In this document: piece after piece, positions 10,405-21,242 of the stretch
Position numbering within the stretch: position 1 is the stretch's first letter
Layout: each line of letters opens with the position of its first letter
DNA from: Rhizobium sp. Leaf371
Lineage (GTDB): Bacteria; Pseudomonadota; Alphaproteobacteria; Rhizobiales; Rhizobiaceae
Length of the DNA: 64,000 nt
Assembly: GCF_001424045.1 (NCBI RefSeq)
Contig: NZ_LMQB01000027.1
Span: 124,001 to 188,000, forward strand
Reading direction: 5' to 3'
Made by a program: the position numbers and the translations under genes
The notes under the pieces: model-generated
What the model saw: only the letters and a program-made list of their open reading frames with translations
Database searches by the model: none
What the model was told of the DNA's origin: nothing

Positions 10405-10841
10405 ACCAAGTCGGCCCGTTTCTCGAACGCTTCCGCAAAGAGCCGGAATGCGCGATCGAACATCGATCCCATCAGCGCGCCGAGAATGCGGTTCTTGAAC
10501 TCGTAGTCGATGAAGAAATGAACGGAGCAGCCGCCGTCGGGCGTCGCCTCGAATGTCCAGCGGTTGTCGAGATAGCGGAACGGTCCGTCGATATATTTGA
10601 CTTCGATGCGATGCTCCGCCCGGTTCAGAAGCACCTGCGTCGTAAAGGTCTCGCGGATCGCCTTGTAGCCGACCGTCATGTCGGCGAGCAGCAACTCCTT
10701 GCCGTCGCGCTCCTTGCGGGTTCTGACTGTGAGGGCCTCGCACAGCGGCAGGAATTGCGGATAGGACTCGACGTCGGCAACAAGGTCGAACATCTGATCG
10801 GGGGAGTGCTTCACCAAGCGTCTGGTTTCGAACTTCGGCAT
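10383..10841 (-). CDS. RatA/Coq10-type START-domain protein
   Basis: Type II toxin-antitoxin RatA-family / coenzyme Q-binding COQ10-like protein, a single START (SRPBCC) domain of 152 residues. Typical segments are FETRRLVKHSPDQMFDLVADVESYP, FLPLCEAL, and the C-terminal DYEFKNRILGALMGSMFDRAF. In alphaproteobacteria these proteins are more likely ubiquinone chaperones than toxins, and no antitoxin partner is adjacent, so the toxin reading is not supported. It lies 9 bases downstream of the P-loop gene and converges on pncC with a 22-base tail overlap. Confidence 0.88.
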   Translation of the reverse strand: MPKFETRRLVKHSPDQMFDLVADVESYPQFLPLCEALTVRTRKERDGKELLLADMTVGYKAIRETFTTQVLLNRAEHRIEVKYIDGPFRYLDNRWTFEATPDGGCSVHFFIDYEFKNRILGALMGSMFDRAFRLFAEAFEKRADLVYTGANA

Positions 10842-10850
10842 AAGACGCAG

Positions 10851-11435
10851 TTAGTTGGCGGCGGACACAAGATCAAGGAGGCTGGCAACCTCACCGCGCG
10901 TTTTCAGCGTGAAAATCGGCACGTTCGGCCCATGCCGCGCCATCTCCCGCTCAATGAGCGGCGCCACCTGGCGCTCGAAGTTCCAGATATAGGCCAGGAA
11001 TTCGCGGTCGGGAAACCGTTCCGGGCATCCCGGCGCCATATCACGGCGAACACGGCCATAGCTCGTGGCAACCCGGCGAAACATACTGAGCAGGCAGAGC
11101 CATCGCGGCAGGCGCAGCCAGAGGACGACATCGGTCCGCGGCATGCGCAGATGGAAGCTCGATGACCCCGTTCCATCCATGATCCAGCGCTCCATGTCGA
11201 CCGCCTCGGCGATGAGCGCCCGCTCCTCGGCCTTGTCGCGCTTCTGCCAGCCGGGAAGCCAGAAGAATTCCTTGTCCATCGACAGGTGCGGCAGAGCCAG
11301 TCTCTCACCGAGCGCACTTGCAAGCGTCGTCTTGCCGCCGCCGGAGCACCCGATAACGCAGATGCGGTTTGCGCGGGATATCACCGCGGCAGCGTCCGCG
11401 ACGGTCTGGAGGTCATGCAGCATCTTCGCCTCCAA
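10851..11435 (-). CDS. P-loop nucleotide kinase-like protein (FlaR/adenylate kinase-like)
   Basis: Small P-loop protein of about 190 residues with a clear Walker A motif, VIGCSGGGKTTLASAL, followed by the LPHLSMDKEFFWLPGW segment seen in the 'DNA topology modulation protein FlaR' and adenylate kinase-like families. Substrate is unknown. An alternative start (MLHDLQ) lies four codons downstream. It precedes the RatA-like gene by 9 bases on the same strand and may be co-transcribed with it. The substrate cannot be decided from sequence; only NTP binding is well supported. Confidence 0.8.
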   Translation of the reverse strand: MEAKMLHDLQTVADAAAVISRANRICVIGCSGGGKTTLASALGERLALPHLSMDKEFFWLPGWQKRDKAEERALIAEAVDMERWIMDGTGSSSFHLRMPRTDVVLWLRLPRWLCLLSMFRRVATSYGRVRRDMAPGCPERFPDREFLAYIWNFERQVAPLIEREMARHGPNVPIFTLKTRGEVASLLDLVSAAN

Positions 11436-11639
11436 GTGGTTTGACGAGTTTTAGGAAACGGCCGCTTTCCGCACTATGACGACGCCGAAGGATAGCCGTC
11501 CCCTGAGGCTTCCGTCTAACCAGCCGGCCGCCCAAACTCCAGTTGCCGGGTTTGATGCGGCCACGGACACAAGGGCCCGCCCGAGCCACCCTAACCGCGC
11601 CAGCGCCGACCGGATTACGTTTCGTGTCAGACCCAGACC

Positions 11640-12617
11640 TTACTCGGCGGCGAGCAAAACCTTCTTTTCCCGTGCCGCCCGCAGGCGCGCAAAGTCGTCG
11701 CCGGCGTGGTGCGACGAGCGGGTGAGAGGGCTCGACGCCACCATCAGGAAGCCCTTGGTGTAGGCGACGGTCTCGTAGGACTTGAACTCTTCCGGCGTGA
11801 CGAAGGCCTCGACCTTGTGGTGCTTGCGGGTCGGCTGCAGGTACTGGCCGATGGTCAGGAAGTCGACATCGGCGGTTCGCAGGTCGTCCATCAGCTGGAG
11901 GACTTCGTTCCGCTCCTCGCCGAGACCGACCATGATGCCGGACTTGGTGAACATGGTGGGATCGAGTTCCTTCACGCGCTGCAACAGGCGGATGGAGTGG
12001 AAGTAGCGGGCACCCGGACGGACGGTCAGATAATTGCCCGGCACGGTTTCCATATTGTGATTGAACACGTCGGGTTTCGCCGCAACGACACGCTCCAGCG
12101 CGCCGGGCTTCTTCAGGAAGTCCGGCGTCAGGATTTCGATGGTGGTTTCCGGCGAAGCGGCACGAATGGCCCAAATGACCTTTTCGAAGTGTTCGGCGCC
12201 GCCATCGGCAAGATCGTCGCGATCGACCGAGGTGATCACCACATGCGACAGGCCCATCTGCTTGACGGCCTTGGCGACATTCTCCGGCTCGGCCATGTCG
12301 AGCGCGTTCGGCTTGCCCGTGGCCACATTGCAGAAGGCGCAGGCGCGGGTGCAGATCTCGCCCATGATCATGAAGGTCGCGTGCTTCTTTTCCCAGCACT
12401 CGCCGATGTTCGGGCAACCCGCCTCTTCGCAGACCGTCACCAGCTTGTGCGAGCGCACGAGATCCCGCGTCTCGTGATAGCCCTTCGATGTCGGCGCTTT
12501 CACACGGATCCATTCCGGCTTGCGCAGCATCTCGGTGTCCGGCTTGTGGGCCTTTTCCGGGTGGCGCACGCGCGGCGCGTCGGTCGTGTTCTGTGTCCGG
12601 TCGAGAATGGTGACCAT
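11640..12617 (-). CDS. lipA: Lipoyl synthase LipA
   Basis: Radical SAM enzyme that inserts two sulfur atoms into protein-bound octanoyl groups. The 325-residue product has the auxiliary cluster cysteines [12 protein letters not shown], the radical SAM motif CTRACAFC, and the family's C-terminal serine motif within [12 protein letters not shown]. The frame extends 17 codons upstream, but MVTILDRTQ is the usual rhizobial start. It sits downstream of the PDH genes whose E1 beta and E2 subunits carry lipoyl lysines, so the enzyme and its targets are clustered; lipB, for the preceding step, is at the right end of the window. Confidence 0.97.
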   Translation of the reverse strand: MVTILDRTQNTTDAPRVRHPEKAHKPDTEMLRKPEWIRVKAPTSKGYHETRDLVRSHKLVTVCEEAGCPNIGECWEKKHATFMIMGEICTRACAFCNVATGKPNALDMAEPENVAKAVKQMGLSHVVITSVDRDDLADGGAEHFEKVIWAIRAASPETTIEILTPDFLKKPGALERVVAAKPDVFNHNMETVPGNYLTVRPGARYFHSIRLLQRVKELDPTMFTKSGIMVGLGEERNEVLQLMDDLRTADVDFLTIGQYLQPTRKHHKVEAFVTPEEFKSYETVAYTKGFLMVASSPLTRSSHHAGDDFARLRAAREKKVLLAAE

Positions 12618-12831
12618 AGGTCCGATCTTTCTTCCCGCTTCCGCCGGCCCCTCTGCGGAACAAGCCATCAGCTTCTGGTGCTCGCCTTGCAGCCGCGCGC
12701 TTATCGCCCGCCCCGCAAGGACCTCAGAGCCGGCGAGACCGCCCGCTCCTCATCGTGTCGGCCCACGTTCGGCAGACCGACCATGCGCTGCCCCTCAGAT
12801 GCGACCGTGCGCATCCGAGGTCAAGTCACGA

Positions 12832-14277
12832 TCAGGCGTTCAGAGCCCGGCCGTAAGCGTCCAGCACGCTTTCCTTCATCGTCTCCGAAATCGTCGGATG
12901 CGGGAAGATGGTGTGCATCAGGTCTTCCTCGGTCGTCTCGAGGTTCATCGCGACGACGAAGCCCTGGATCAGCTCGGTCACCTCGGCGCCGACGAGATGC
13001 GCGCCGATCAGTTCTCCGGTCTTCTTGTCGAAGATGGTCTTCACCATGCCCTGGTCTTCGCCGAGCGCGATCGCCTTGCCGTTGGCGACGAAGGGGAAGC
13101 GGCCGACGCGGATCTCGCGGCCTTCCGCCTTGGCCTTGGCTTCGGTCAGTCCGACGGAAGCGACCTGCGGGTTGCAATAGGTGCAGCCCGGGATCTTCAG
13201 CTTGTCCATCGGATGAACATTCGGCAGGCCTGCAAGCTTCTCGATGCAGATGACGGCTTCATGCTCGGCCTTGTGCGCCAGCATCGGCGGGCCGGCGACG
13301 TCGCCGATCGCATAGAGGCCGGGCACATTGGTCTTGCCGTAGCCGTCGATGACGATGCAGCCGCGATCGGTCTTCACGCCCAACGCTTCGAGACCGAGAT
13401 TCTCGATGTTGCCGACGACGCCGACGGCCGAGATCATGCGGTCGGCCGTGATCTTCTCGATCGTGCCGTCCTTCTTCTCGACATGCGCGGTGATGCTGTC
13501 TGCGCCCTTCTCGACCTTGGAGACCTTGGCTTCCAGAAGGATCTTCATGCCCTGCTTGTCGAACTGCTTCTTGGCGAAGGTCGAGATTTCGGCATCTTCG
13601 ACCGGCATGACCTGGCCCAGAACTTCCACGACCGTCACATCGACGCCCATGGTCCGGTAGAACGAGGCGAACTCGATACCGATCGCGCCGGAGCCCATGA
13701 CCAGCAGCGACTTCGGCATCTTCTCGGGCTTCATCGCCTCGAAATAGGTCCAGATCAGCTTGCCATCGGGCTCGATGCCAGGCAGCGCACGGGGACGCGC
13801 GCCGGTGGCGATGATGATGTGCTTGGCGGTGTAGGTGCCCTCGCCCAGCGTGTTCTTCGGGATCGGGCCCTGCGGCTGGACGATCGGCTTGGTGATCGGG
13901 CCGACGACGACTTCGCCGGGCTTCGTCAGCTTCGCTTCGCCCCAGATGATGTCGACCTTGTTCTTCTTGAACAGGAAGCCGACGCCGCCGTTCATGCGCT
14001 CGGCGATGCCGCGCGACCGGGCGACGATCGCCTGCAGGTCCGGGGAGATCGTGCCTTCGAGCTTCAGCCCGTAATTCTTCGCATGCTGGGCGCTGTGGAG
14101 CACGTCGGCGGAGCGCAGGAGCGCCTTGGTCGGAATACAGCCCCAGTTGGAGCAGATGCCGGCCAGATGCTCACGCTCGACGACGGCCACCTTCATGCCC
14201 AGCTGTGCTGCACGGATCGCCGCAATGTAGCCGCCGGGGCCGGAGCCGATGATGATCACGTCGTAATTCTGAGCCAT
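12832..14277 (-). CDS. lpdA: Dihydrolipoyl dehydrogenase (E3)
   Basis: FAD-dependent E3 subunit of the pyruvate dehydrogenase complex, reoxidising dihydrolipoyl groups with NAD. The 481 residues have the FAD site VIIIGSGPGGYIAAI, the redox disulfide C42/C47 in GICSNWGCIPTK, the NAD site LVMGSGAIGIEFASF, the second FAD segment GLYAIGDVAGPPMLAHKA, and the C-terminal catalytic HTIFPHPT. It lies in the pdh cluster, separated from pdhC by an esterase gene and a small coiled-coil gene on the same strand. Confidence 0.97.
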   Translation of the reverse strand: MAQNYDVIIIGSGPGGYIAAIRAAQLGMKVAVVEREHLAGICSNWGCIPTKALLRSADVLHSAQHAKNYGLKLEGTISPDLQAIVARSRGIAERMNGGVGFLFKKNKVDIIWGEAKLTKPGEVVVGPITKPIVQPQGPIPKNTLGEGTYTAKHIIIATGARPRALPGIEPDGKLIWTYFEAMKPEKMPKSLLVMGSGAIGIEFASFYRTMGVDVTVVEVLGQVMPVEDAEISTFAKKQFDKQGMKILLEAKVSKVEKGADSITAHVEKKDGTIEKITADRMISAVGVVGNIENLGLEALGVKTDRGCIVIDGYGKTNVPGLYAIGDVAGPPMLAHKAEHEAVICIEKLAGLPNVHPMDKLKIPGCTYCNPQVASVGLTEAKAKAEGREIRVGRFPFVANGKAIALGEDQGMVKTIFDKKTGELIGAHLVGAEVTELIQGFVVAMNLETTEEDLMHTIFPHPTISETMKESVLDAYGRALNA

Positions 14278-14326
14278 GCCTTGCGTTTCCTGTGTTCGAG
14301 GCGCGCTCCGGGCGCTGCCGTTCGTG

Positions 14327-14974
14327 TTAGAGGCCGAGCATCACACGGACGATCGGCTCGAGTCCGCGTCCGATGGCTCTTGTATTCTCCGCATCGAGAT
14401 GGATGCCGTCGATCGGCGTCGTCTTTGCCACAGATCCCGCGTCGAAAAATCCGCAGCCCGTTTCGTCGGCGAGATCCGCGTAGAGCGAGGCCAGCATCGC
14501 CGACTGCTCGCGCGCGCCGGCAAACATCGCGGCAAATGCAGCATTCGCCGTTTCGCAGGCTGCCGGCGGCGCGACGATCAGAACGTCCGGCGCGTCGGCC
14601 TCGAAGGACCAGGCATGATGCCGGATAAGCTCAACCAGCCGCTCGATGCCCTGAACGGCGCCGAACGCCGTCCCGTGCACCACGGGCTTCATGTCATTGG
14701 TGCCGAGCAGCAGGATCACGAGATCGATCGGATCATGGCTGTGCAGCACGGTCGGCAGGATGCGGGCGCCGTTGCGGTCCGCATCCGCCAGATGATCGTC
14801 GTAGGCGGTCGTGCGACCATTCAGTCCTTCGGCGATGACATGGACGCCCTCGCCCAGCGCATTGCCGAGCACCGTCGGCCAGCGATCCGCCAGCGCATGC
14901 CGCCCAGGGGCGGCCGCATCGTAACCCCAGGTAAGGCTATCGCCATAGCAGAGGACTGTTCTGGTGTTACTCAT
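14327..14974 (-). CDS. SGNH/GDSL-family hydrolase (arylesterase-like)
   Basis: Serine hydrolase of the SGNH family, 215 residues. Block I is VLCYGDSLTWGYD with the nucleophile serine; block III is LLLGTNDMKP with the oxyanion asparagine; block V is DGIHLDAENTRAIG with the catalytic Asp-His pair. No signal peptide is visible, so it should be cytoplasmic. It resembles rhizobial arylesterases, but the physiological substrate is unknown. It lies between pdhC and lpdA, an arrangement I recall from related rhizobia. A role in the PDH complex is not implied. Confidence 0.88.
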   Translation of the reverse strand: MSNTRTVLCYGDSLTWGYDAAAPGRHALADRWPTVLGNALGEGVHVIAEGLNGRTTAYDDHLADADRNGARILPTVLHSHDPIDLVILLLGTNDMKPVVHGTAFGAVQGIERLVELIRHHAWSFEADAPDVLIVAPPAACETANAAFAAMFAGAREQSAMLASLYADLADETGCGFFDAGSVAKTTPIDGIHLDAENTRAIGRGLEPIVRVMLGL

Positions 14975-15041
14975 CGTCCGTCATTCCTGCGCCGCCAGAT
15001 GGCCTATTGAACCGGAGAGCAGACATGCCCGCCGCCGGTCG

Positions 15042-15296
15042 CTATCGGCCGTTCGTCAGTTTCTCGACCTTGCGTTCCAGTTCGAAAATCCGTTCCTCGA
15101 AATCCCCGGTCACGAATTTCGACATCATCGTATCCGCGGTCAAAGCCTGCCGAATGGTTTTCTGGCCGCTTTCCAGCTTGTCCAGACGCTGCCGCACCTC
15201 GGTGAATTCTTCCCGCATTTCCGTGAATTGCTTCTGAATTTCTCCGCGGATCTCGCGCAGCAAAGGCAGGATCATGCTTTCCGGTTCATCCGCCAT
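15042..15296 (-). CDS. Small coiled-coil protein, unknown function
   Basis: An 84-residue product, charged and predicted to be mostly helical, with heptad-like spacing in IQKQFTEMREEFTEVRQRLDK and again near FEERIFELERKVEKL. There is no signal peptide or cysteine. I do not recognise a named family. It lies in the same direction as pdhC and the esterase, with 133 bases upstream, so it may be part of the transcript or independent. The start ATG (MADEPES) is preceded by AGGAGATCC-type sequence on the minus strand, a credible ribosome-binding site. Confidence 0.7.
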   Translation of the reverse strand: MADEPESMILPLLREIRGEIQKQFTEMREEFTEVRQRLDKLESGQKTIRQALTADTMMSKFVTGDFEERIFELERKVEKLTNGR

Positions 15297-15429
15297 CGAG
15301 GATCTCCTTCACACCCATCCATTGTACCAGCATGCTCTGATATGGCGAGGCCATCGCCAAATGTCACGCGCATGCACGACAAAACAGATGAGAGGTCCTC
15401 CCTCAGAAAGGGAGGACCAGACGCGTGGG

Positions 15430-16785
15430 TTACACCAACATGCCCATCGGGTTTTCGATGTAGCGCTTGAAGGCGCCCAGCAGTTCGGCGCCGAGCGCAC
15501 CGTCTACCGCGCGATGGTCGGTGGACAGGGTCACCGTCATGACGTTGGCGATCTTCATCTCGCCCTTCTTCACGACGACGCGCTCCTCGCCTGCACCGAT
15601 CGCGAGGATCGTGGCATGCGGCGGGTTGACGACGGCGGCGAAGTTCTTGACGCCCATCATGCCCATGTTGGAAACCGCCGTCGTGCCGCCCTGATATTCG
15701 TCCGGCTTCAGCTTGCGGCCCTTGGCACGGGCACCGAGGTCCTTCATCTCGTTGGAGATGGCCGACAGGCTCTTCAACTCGGCGGAACGAACGATCGGGG
15801 TGATGAGACCGCCCGGGATCGACACGGCCACGCCGACATCGGCGTGCTTGTGCTTGACCATATTGGTCTCGGTCCAGGACACGTTCGCATCCGGGACATC
15901 CCGAAGCGCGAGCGCCAGTGCCTTGATGACCATGTCGTTGACCGACAGCTTGTAGACCGGCTTGCCGTCCTTCTCGGGAGCGGCGGCATTCAGCTGCGCG
16001 CGCAGCGCCAGGAGCGCATCCAGCTCGCAATCCACGCTGACGTAGAAATGCGGGATGGTCTGCTTGGACTCCTGGAGACGCTTGGCGATCGTCTTGCGCA
16101 TGCCGTCATGCGGAACGAGATCGTAGGAGCCGTCGGCAAAGTTCTTGAGAACCTGCTCGTCGGACATGCCCTTCGGTGCAGAGGCTGCGGGAGCCGCCGC
16201 CGTCGTCGGTGCGGCCGATGGGGCCGTTGCAGCCTTGCCGGTCCCGCCGGCAACGGCTTTTTCGACGTCGCTCTTGATCACGCGACCCTTCGGGCCCGTG
16301 CCGGTCACGGCAGAGAGGTCGAGACCGGCTTCTTTGGCGAGACGGCGGGCGAGAGGCGAGGAGAAGACCCGCTTGTCGCCATCGGTCTTGGCAGCAGCGG
16401 GCGCCTGGCCCTGGGGCGCGGCCGGAGCCTTTGCCGCAGCAGGCGCTTCTGACGTCGACGCTCCGGATTCGGCCTTGGCAGGCTGAGCCTCGGCCTTCGG
16501 TGCGGACGCACCGCCGCCGGAGGCAGCCGCGCCGACATCCTCGCCGTCGGCGGCGAGGATCGCGATCAGGGCATTGACCTTGACGCCCTCGGTTCCGGCG
16601 GGAACGACGAGCTTGGCGACGACGCCTTCATCGACGGCTTCGACTTCCATTGTCGCCTTGTCGGTCTCGATCTCGGCGATGACATCGCCGGACTTGACGG
16701 TGTCGCCTTCCTTGACGAGCCATTTGGCAAGGTTGCCTTCCTCCATGGTCGGAGAAAGCGCGGGCATGGTGATGTTGATCGGCAT
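15430..16785 (-). CDS. pdhC: Pyruvate dehydrogenase E2, dihydrolipoyl acetyltransferase
   Basis: Core acetyltransferase of the pyruvate dehydrogenase complex. The 451 residues contain one N-terminal lipoyl domain (lysine in [17 protein letters not shown]), an Ala/Pro-rich linker (about 85-130), a peripheral subunit-binding domain ([16 protein letters not shown] ... TGTGPKGRV) and the catalytic domain ending with the [14 protein letters not shown] active-site motif. It starts 13 bases after the E1 beta gene, so both are surely co-transcribed. Only one lipoyl domain is present here because E1 beta carries another. Confidence 0.97.
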   Translation of the reverse strand: MPINITMPALSPTMEEGNLAKWLVKEGDTVKSGDVIAEIETDKATMEVEAVDEGVVAKLVVPAGTEGVKVNALIAILAADGEDVGAAASGGGASAPKAEAQPAKAESGASTSEAPAAAKAPAAPQGQAPAAAKTDGDKRVFSSPLARRLAKEAGLDLSAVTGTGPKGRVIKSDVEKAVAGGTGKAATAPSAAPTTAAAPAASAPKGMSDEQVLKNFADGSYDLVPHDGMRKTIAKRLQESKQTIPHFYVSVDCELDALLALRAQLNAAAPEKDGKPVYKLSVNDMVIKALALALRDVPDANVSWTETNMVKHKHADVGVAVSIPGGLITPIVRSAELKSLSAISNEMKDLGARAKGRKLKPDEYQGGTTAVSNMGMMGVKNFAAVVNPPHATILAIGAGEERVVVKKGEMKIANVMTVTLSTDHRAVDGALGAELLGAFKRYIENPMGMLV

Positions 16786-16798
16786 GATCCCGCTTCCC

Positions 16799-18220
16799 TT
16801 ACTTGTAGCAGACGGTCTTCACCGCCTCGACGACTTCACCGACGTTCGGCAGAGCCAGCTTTTCGAGGTTTGCCGCATAGGGCATCGGAACGTCCTTGCC
16901 GGCAATCGTGAGGATCGGCGCATCGAGATAATCGAAGGCCTGCTGCATGACGCGCGTCGCGATCTCGGTGCCGACGGAGGACTGCGGATAGCCTTCCTCG
17001 ACGGTGACCAGACGGCCGGTCTTCTTGACCGATTCGATGATCGTCGGCAGATCCATCGGGCGGATCGTGCGCAGGTCGATCAGTTCGACATCGATGCCGT
17101 CCTTCTCGAGCTCGGCAATCGCCTTCAGCGAATAGGTCATGCCGATGCCGAAGGAGACGATGGTCACGTCCTTGCCGGTCTTGTGGATGCGGGCCTTGCC
17201 GATCGGAAGAACGAAATCGTCCAGCTTCGGAACGTCGAAGGACTGACCGTAGAGGATCTCGTTCTCAAGGAAGATGATCGGGTTCGGATCGCGGATCGCA
17301 GCCTTCAGCAGACCCTTGGCGTCCGCGGCGGAGTACGGCGCGATGACCTTGAGGCCCGGGATATGGCTGTACCAGGCTGCATAATCCTGGCTGTGCTGCG
17401 CGCCGACGCGGGCGGCAGCGCCGTTCGGGCCACGGAAGACGATCGGCGCACCCATCTGGCCGCCGGACATGTAGAGCGTCTTGGCAGCCGAGTTGATGAT
17501 GTGGTCGATCGCCTGCATGGCGAAGTTGAACGTCATGAACTCGACGATCGGCTTCAGGCCCGCCATGGCGGCACCGACGCCGACCCCGGCAAAGCCGTGC
17601 TCGGTGATTGGCGTATCCACGACGCGACGTGCGCCGAATTCCTGCAGCAATCCTTGCGTGATCTTGTAGGCGCCCTGATATTCGGCAACCTCTTCGCCCA
17701 TGACGAAGACATCGCCGTCGCGGCGCATTTCCTCGGCCATGGCGTCGCGCAGCGCTTCACGCACCGTCGTGGACACCATTTCCGTGCCGGCCGGGATATC
17801 CGGATCGGACGCGACATCGACCTTCGGTGCCGCGGGCACCTTGCTGTCGGCCTTCGCTGTCGGCTCGTCGCCCGATTCGCGGGCCTTGCCGCCGGCGTCG
17901 TTCGAGGTCGCGGCCGGCGTGTCGGCATCGGCCTTCGGGGCGGCGGGCTTCGCACTGGCCGCAGCATCGGCGCTCTCGCCGTCCTGCAGCAGGATGGCGA
18001 TGGCCGTGTTGACCTTGACGTTCTCGGTGCCGGCTTCGATCAGGATCTTGCCGATCGTGCCTTCATCGACGGCTTCCACTTCCATGGTGGCCTTGTCGGT
18101 CTCGATTTCGGCGATCACATCGCCGGAGGCGACGGTGTCGCCTTCCTTCTTCAACCATTTGGAGAGCGTACCTTCTTCCATGGTCGGGGAAAGGGCGGGC
18201 ATCAGAATTTCAATAGGCAT
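16799..18220 (-). CDS. pdhB: Pyruvate dehydrogenase E1 beta with N-terminal lipoyl domain
   Basis: Beta subunit of the E1 decarboxylase. The 473 residues begin with a complete lipoyl domain ([17 protein letters not shown], nearly identical to that in E2), then an Ala/Pro-rich linker (about 85-140), then the transketolase-like beta domain ([46 protein letters not shown]). The lipoylated E1 beta is known in alphaproteobacteria. The gene starts 21 bases after pdhA and ends 13 bases before pdhC. Confidence 0.97.
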   Translation of the reverse strand: MPIEILMPALSPTMEEGTLSKWLKKEGDTVASGDVIAEIETDKATMEVEAVDEGTIGKILIEAGTENVKVNTAIAILLQDGESADAAASAKPAAPKADADTPAATSNDAGGKARESGDEPTAKADSKVPAAPKVDVASDPDIPAGTEMVSTTVREALRDAMAEEMRRDGDVFVMGEEVAEYQGAYKITQGLLQEFGARRVVDTPITEHGFAGVGVGAAMAGLKPIVEFMTFNFAMQAIDHIINSAAKTLYMSGGQMGAPIVFRGPNGAAARVGAQHSQDYAAWYSHIPGLKVIAPYSAADAKGLLKAAIRDPNPIIFLENEILYGQSFDVPKLDDFVLPIGKARIHKTGKDVTIVSFGIGMTYSLKAIAELEKDGIDVELIDLRTIRPMDLPTIIESVKKTGRLVTVEEGYPQSSVGTEIATRVMQQAFDYLDAPILTIAGKDVPMPYAANLEKLALPNVGEVVEAVKTVCYK

Positions 18221-18241
18221 GGATCAATCCCTCGTCCCGGA

Positions 18242-19279
18242 TCACAGAAGAATATCGGTGTAGAGCTCGGATACATCCGGCTCCGGATCGTTCTGCGCGA
18301 AATCGGCGCTGTCGGCCACGATGTCGCGGACGTCCTTGTCGATCGCCTTCAGCTCGTCCTCGGTGGCCCAGCCCTTCTCCAGCAGGCGAGCCTTGACCTG
18401 CTCGATCGGGTCGTGCTCGGACCGCATCTTCTGAACTTCGTCCTTGGAGCGATACTTCGCCGGGTCGGACATGGAGTGGCCGCGATAGCGGTAGGTCTGC
18501 ATTTCGAGAATGACCGGACCCTTGCCCTCGCGGCAATGGGCAACCGCTTCGTCGCCGGCTGCCTTGACCGCACGGACGTCCATGCCATCGACCTGATAGC
18601 CGGGGATGCCGATCGCGGCGCCGCGCTGCGAGAAGTCGACGCCGGCAGACGCGCGGGCAACGGACGTACCCATGGCGTAGCGGTTGTTCTCGATGATGTA
18701 GATGCAGGGCAGCTTCCAGAGCGCCGCCATGTTGAAGCTCTCATAGACCTGGCCCTGGTTGGCCGCGCCGTCGCCGAAATAGGCGAGAGAGACATTGTCG
18801 TTGCCGCGATAGCTGTTGGCGAAGGCGAGACCGGTGCCGAGCGACACCTGCGCACCGACGATGCCATGGCCGCCGTAGAAATTCTTTTCCTTGGAGAACA
18901 TGTGCATGGAGCCGCCCTTGCCGCGGGAGTAGCCGCCCTGGCGCCCCGTGAGCTCGGCCATGACGCCGCGTGCGCTCATGCCGGTTGCGAGCATGTGGCC
19001 GTGGTCGCGGTAACCGGTGATGACCTGGTCGCCTTCCTTCAACGCCAGCTGCATGCCGACGACGACAGCTTCCTGGCCGATGTAGAGGTGACAGAAGCCG
19101 CCGATGAAGCCCATGCCGTAGAGCTGGCCGGCCTTTTCTTCGAAACGGCGGATCAGGAGCATCTCCCGATACGCCTTGAGATCCTCCTCCCGATCGAATT
19201 CTACGATCGTGCCGTTGGCGAAATCCTTGACGGCAGATTTGCCGCGGCTGGATACGGGCGCGTTTTGACGCGATGCCAT
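18242..19279 (-). CDS. pdhA: Pyruvate dehydrogenase E1 alpha
   Basis: Thiamine diphosphate-binding alpha subunit of E1, 345 residues. It shows the ThDP/Mg motif GDGAANQGQVYESFNMA through IENNRYAMGT and the loop RYRGHSMSDPAKYRS. It is the first gene of pdhA-pdhB-pdhC. The start is supported by a strong GGGAGGAT ribosome-binding site a few bases upstream. A plausible promoter lies just upstream at 19312-19340. Confidence 0.97.
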   Translation of the reverse strand: MASRQNAPVSSRGKSAVKDFANGTIVEFDREEDLKAYREMLLIRRFEEKAGQLYGMGFIGGFCHLYIGQEAVVVGMQLALKEGDQVITGYRDHGHMLATGMSARGVMAELTGRQGGYSRGKGGSMHMFSKEKNFYGGHGIVGAQVSLGTGLAFANSYRGNDNVSLAYFGDGAANQGQVYESFNMAALWKLPCIYIIENNRYAMGTSVARASAGVDFSQRGAAIGIPGYQVDGMDVRAVKAAGDEAVAHCREGKGPVILEMQTYRYRGHSMSDPAKYRSKDEVQKMRSEHDPIEQVKARLLEKGWATEDELKAIDKDVRDIVADSADFAQNDPEPDVSELYTDILL

Positions 19280-19311
19280 GCGATCCTCCCTATGGTTGGC
19301 GTTTTGCGGCT

Positions 19312-19340
19312 ACCATAAGCAAAGTGCGTGACAACAGCAA
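19312..19340 (-). promoter_or_regulatory. Candidate promoter of the pdh operon
   Basis: On the minus strand a -35-like TTGCTG (19335-19340) is followed after 17 bases by a -10-like TATGGT (19312-19317), about 33 bases upstream of the pdhA start codon. A second candidate pair (TTGCGC and AATATA, same spacing) lies further upstream. The segment is clearly more AT-rich than its surroundings. No regulator site is recognised. Confidence 0.45.
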
Positions 19341-19428
19341 TGCTATATTTGCATGGCTTATATTCAGCGCAAGAGACTGAAAAATCTGTGAAAATCGTGA
19401 TTAACTTAATTCGGGTTAAATCGCACTC

Positions 19429-19737
19429 TCAGTGGAAGATCACGATCTCGTCGGCGCGGGACATATTGAGCCCGAACCGGGCCTTTTCGTCCAGCATGTC
19501 GCGCTCCATGGAGCCGTCGCTGAGCAGGGCGACTTCCTTTTCCAGCAACTGGCGCTTCTCGGTCAGCTCCTTCAACGTCGCCTGCCGCTCGACGCGCTGG
19601 CGGTCGAAGATTTCCGTCGCCCGGAGCCCGAAATCGCCGTGGATCGAATGATAGGAGAAATAGGACAGGAAGGCGACCGTGATGAGCGGCATGGCAAACC
19701 GCCCGAGTTTCCGCTTCCGATGATGCTTGGTCCACAT
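19429..19737 (-). CDS. FtsB/DivIC-type septum formation initiator protein
   Basis: Small bitopic membrane protein of about 102 residues: a basic cytoplasmic start (WTKHHRKRKLGRF), one membrane segment (about 15-32, MPLITVAFLSYFSYHSI), a short HGDFGL turn, then a coiled coil (about 45-80) and the SMERDMLDEKARF region typical of FtsB/DivIC. FtsB bridges FtsL and FtsQ at the division site. The frame extends 15 codons upstream to 19782; the MWTKHHRK start fits related proteins better. The eno-ftsB-pdhA order is familiar in rhizobia, and a terminator separates it from eno. Confidence 0.85.
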   Translation of the reverse strand: MWTKHHRKRKLGRFAMPLITVAFLSYFSYHSIHGDFGLRATEIFDRQRVERQATLKELTEKRQLLEKEVALLSDGSMERDMLDEKARFGLNMSRADEIVIFH

Positions 19738-19833
19738 ACGCTGACGCCCTGCTACTCTACTGGTCTTCAAGCTAGCAGCCATGTGTTAATCGAGCGTTGA
19801 CCATACCGAACATTGGGCCGAGGCGACCTGAAA

Positions 19834-19870
19834 ACGAAAAAGCCCGGGCCTCCTTGCGGAAGCCCGGGCT
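19834..19870 (-). terminator. Rho-independent terminator of eno
   Basis: On the minus strand, just after the eno stop, AGCCCGGGCTTCC and GGAGGCCCGGGCT form a long GC-rich stem around a short CGCAA loop, followed by TTTTTCGTTTTC. This separates eno from the ftsB-like gene. Confidence 0.9.
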
Positions 19871-19891
19871 CGAGACGACGACGTCGGGAAA

Positions 19892-21226
<1,335 letters not shown>

Positions 21227-21242
21227 TTACAATGGCAGCGCC

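Noticed and set aside
10383-10841. Toxin RatA of a toxin-antitoxin pair
   Set aside because: No antitoxin neighbour is present and the family in this group is better matched to ubiquinone-binding Coq10-like proteins.
16574-19318. Very long open frame on the plus strand (over 900 codons) lying over pdhB and pdhC
   Set aside because: It runs antisense to two well-identified genes; its product has no domains and the strand is simply open because of GC-rich codon use.
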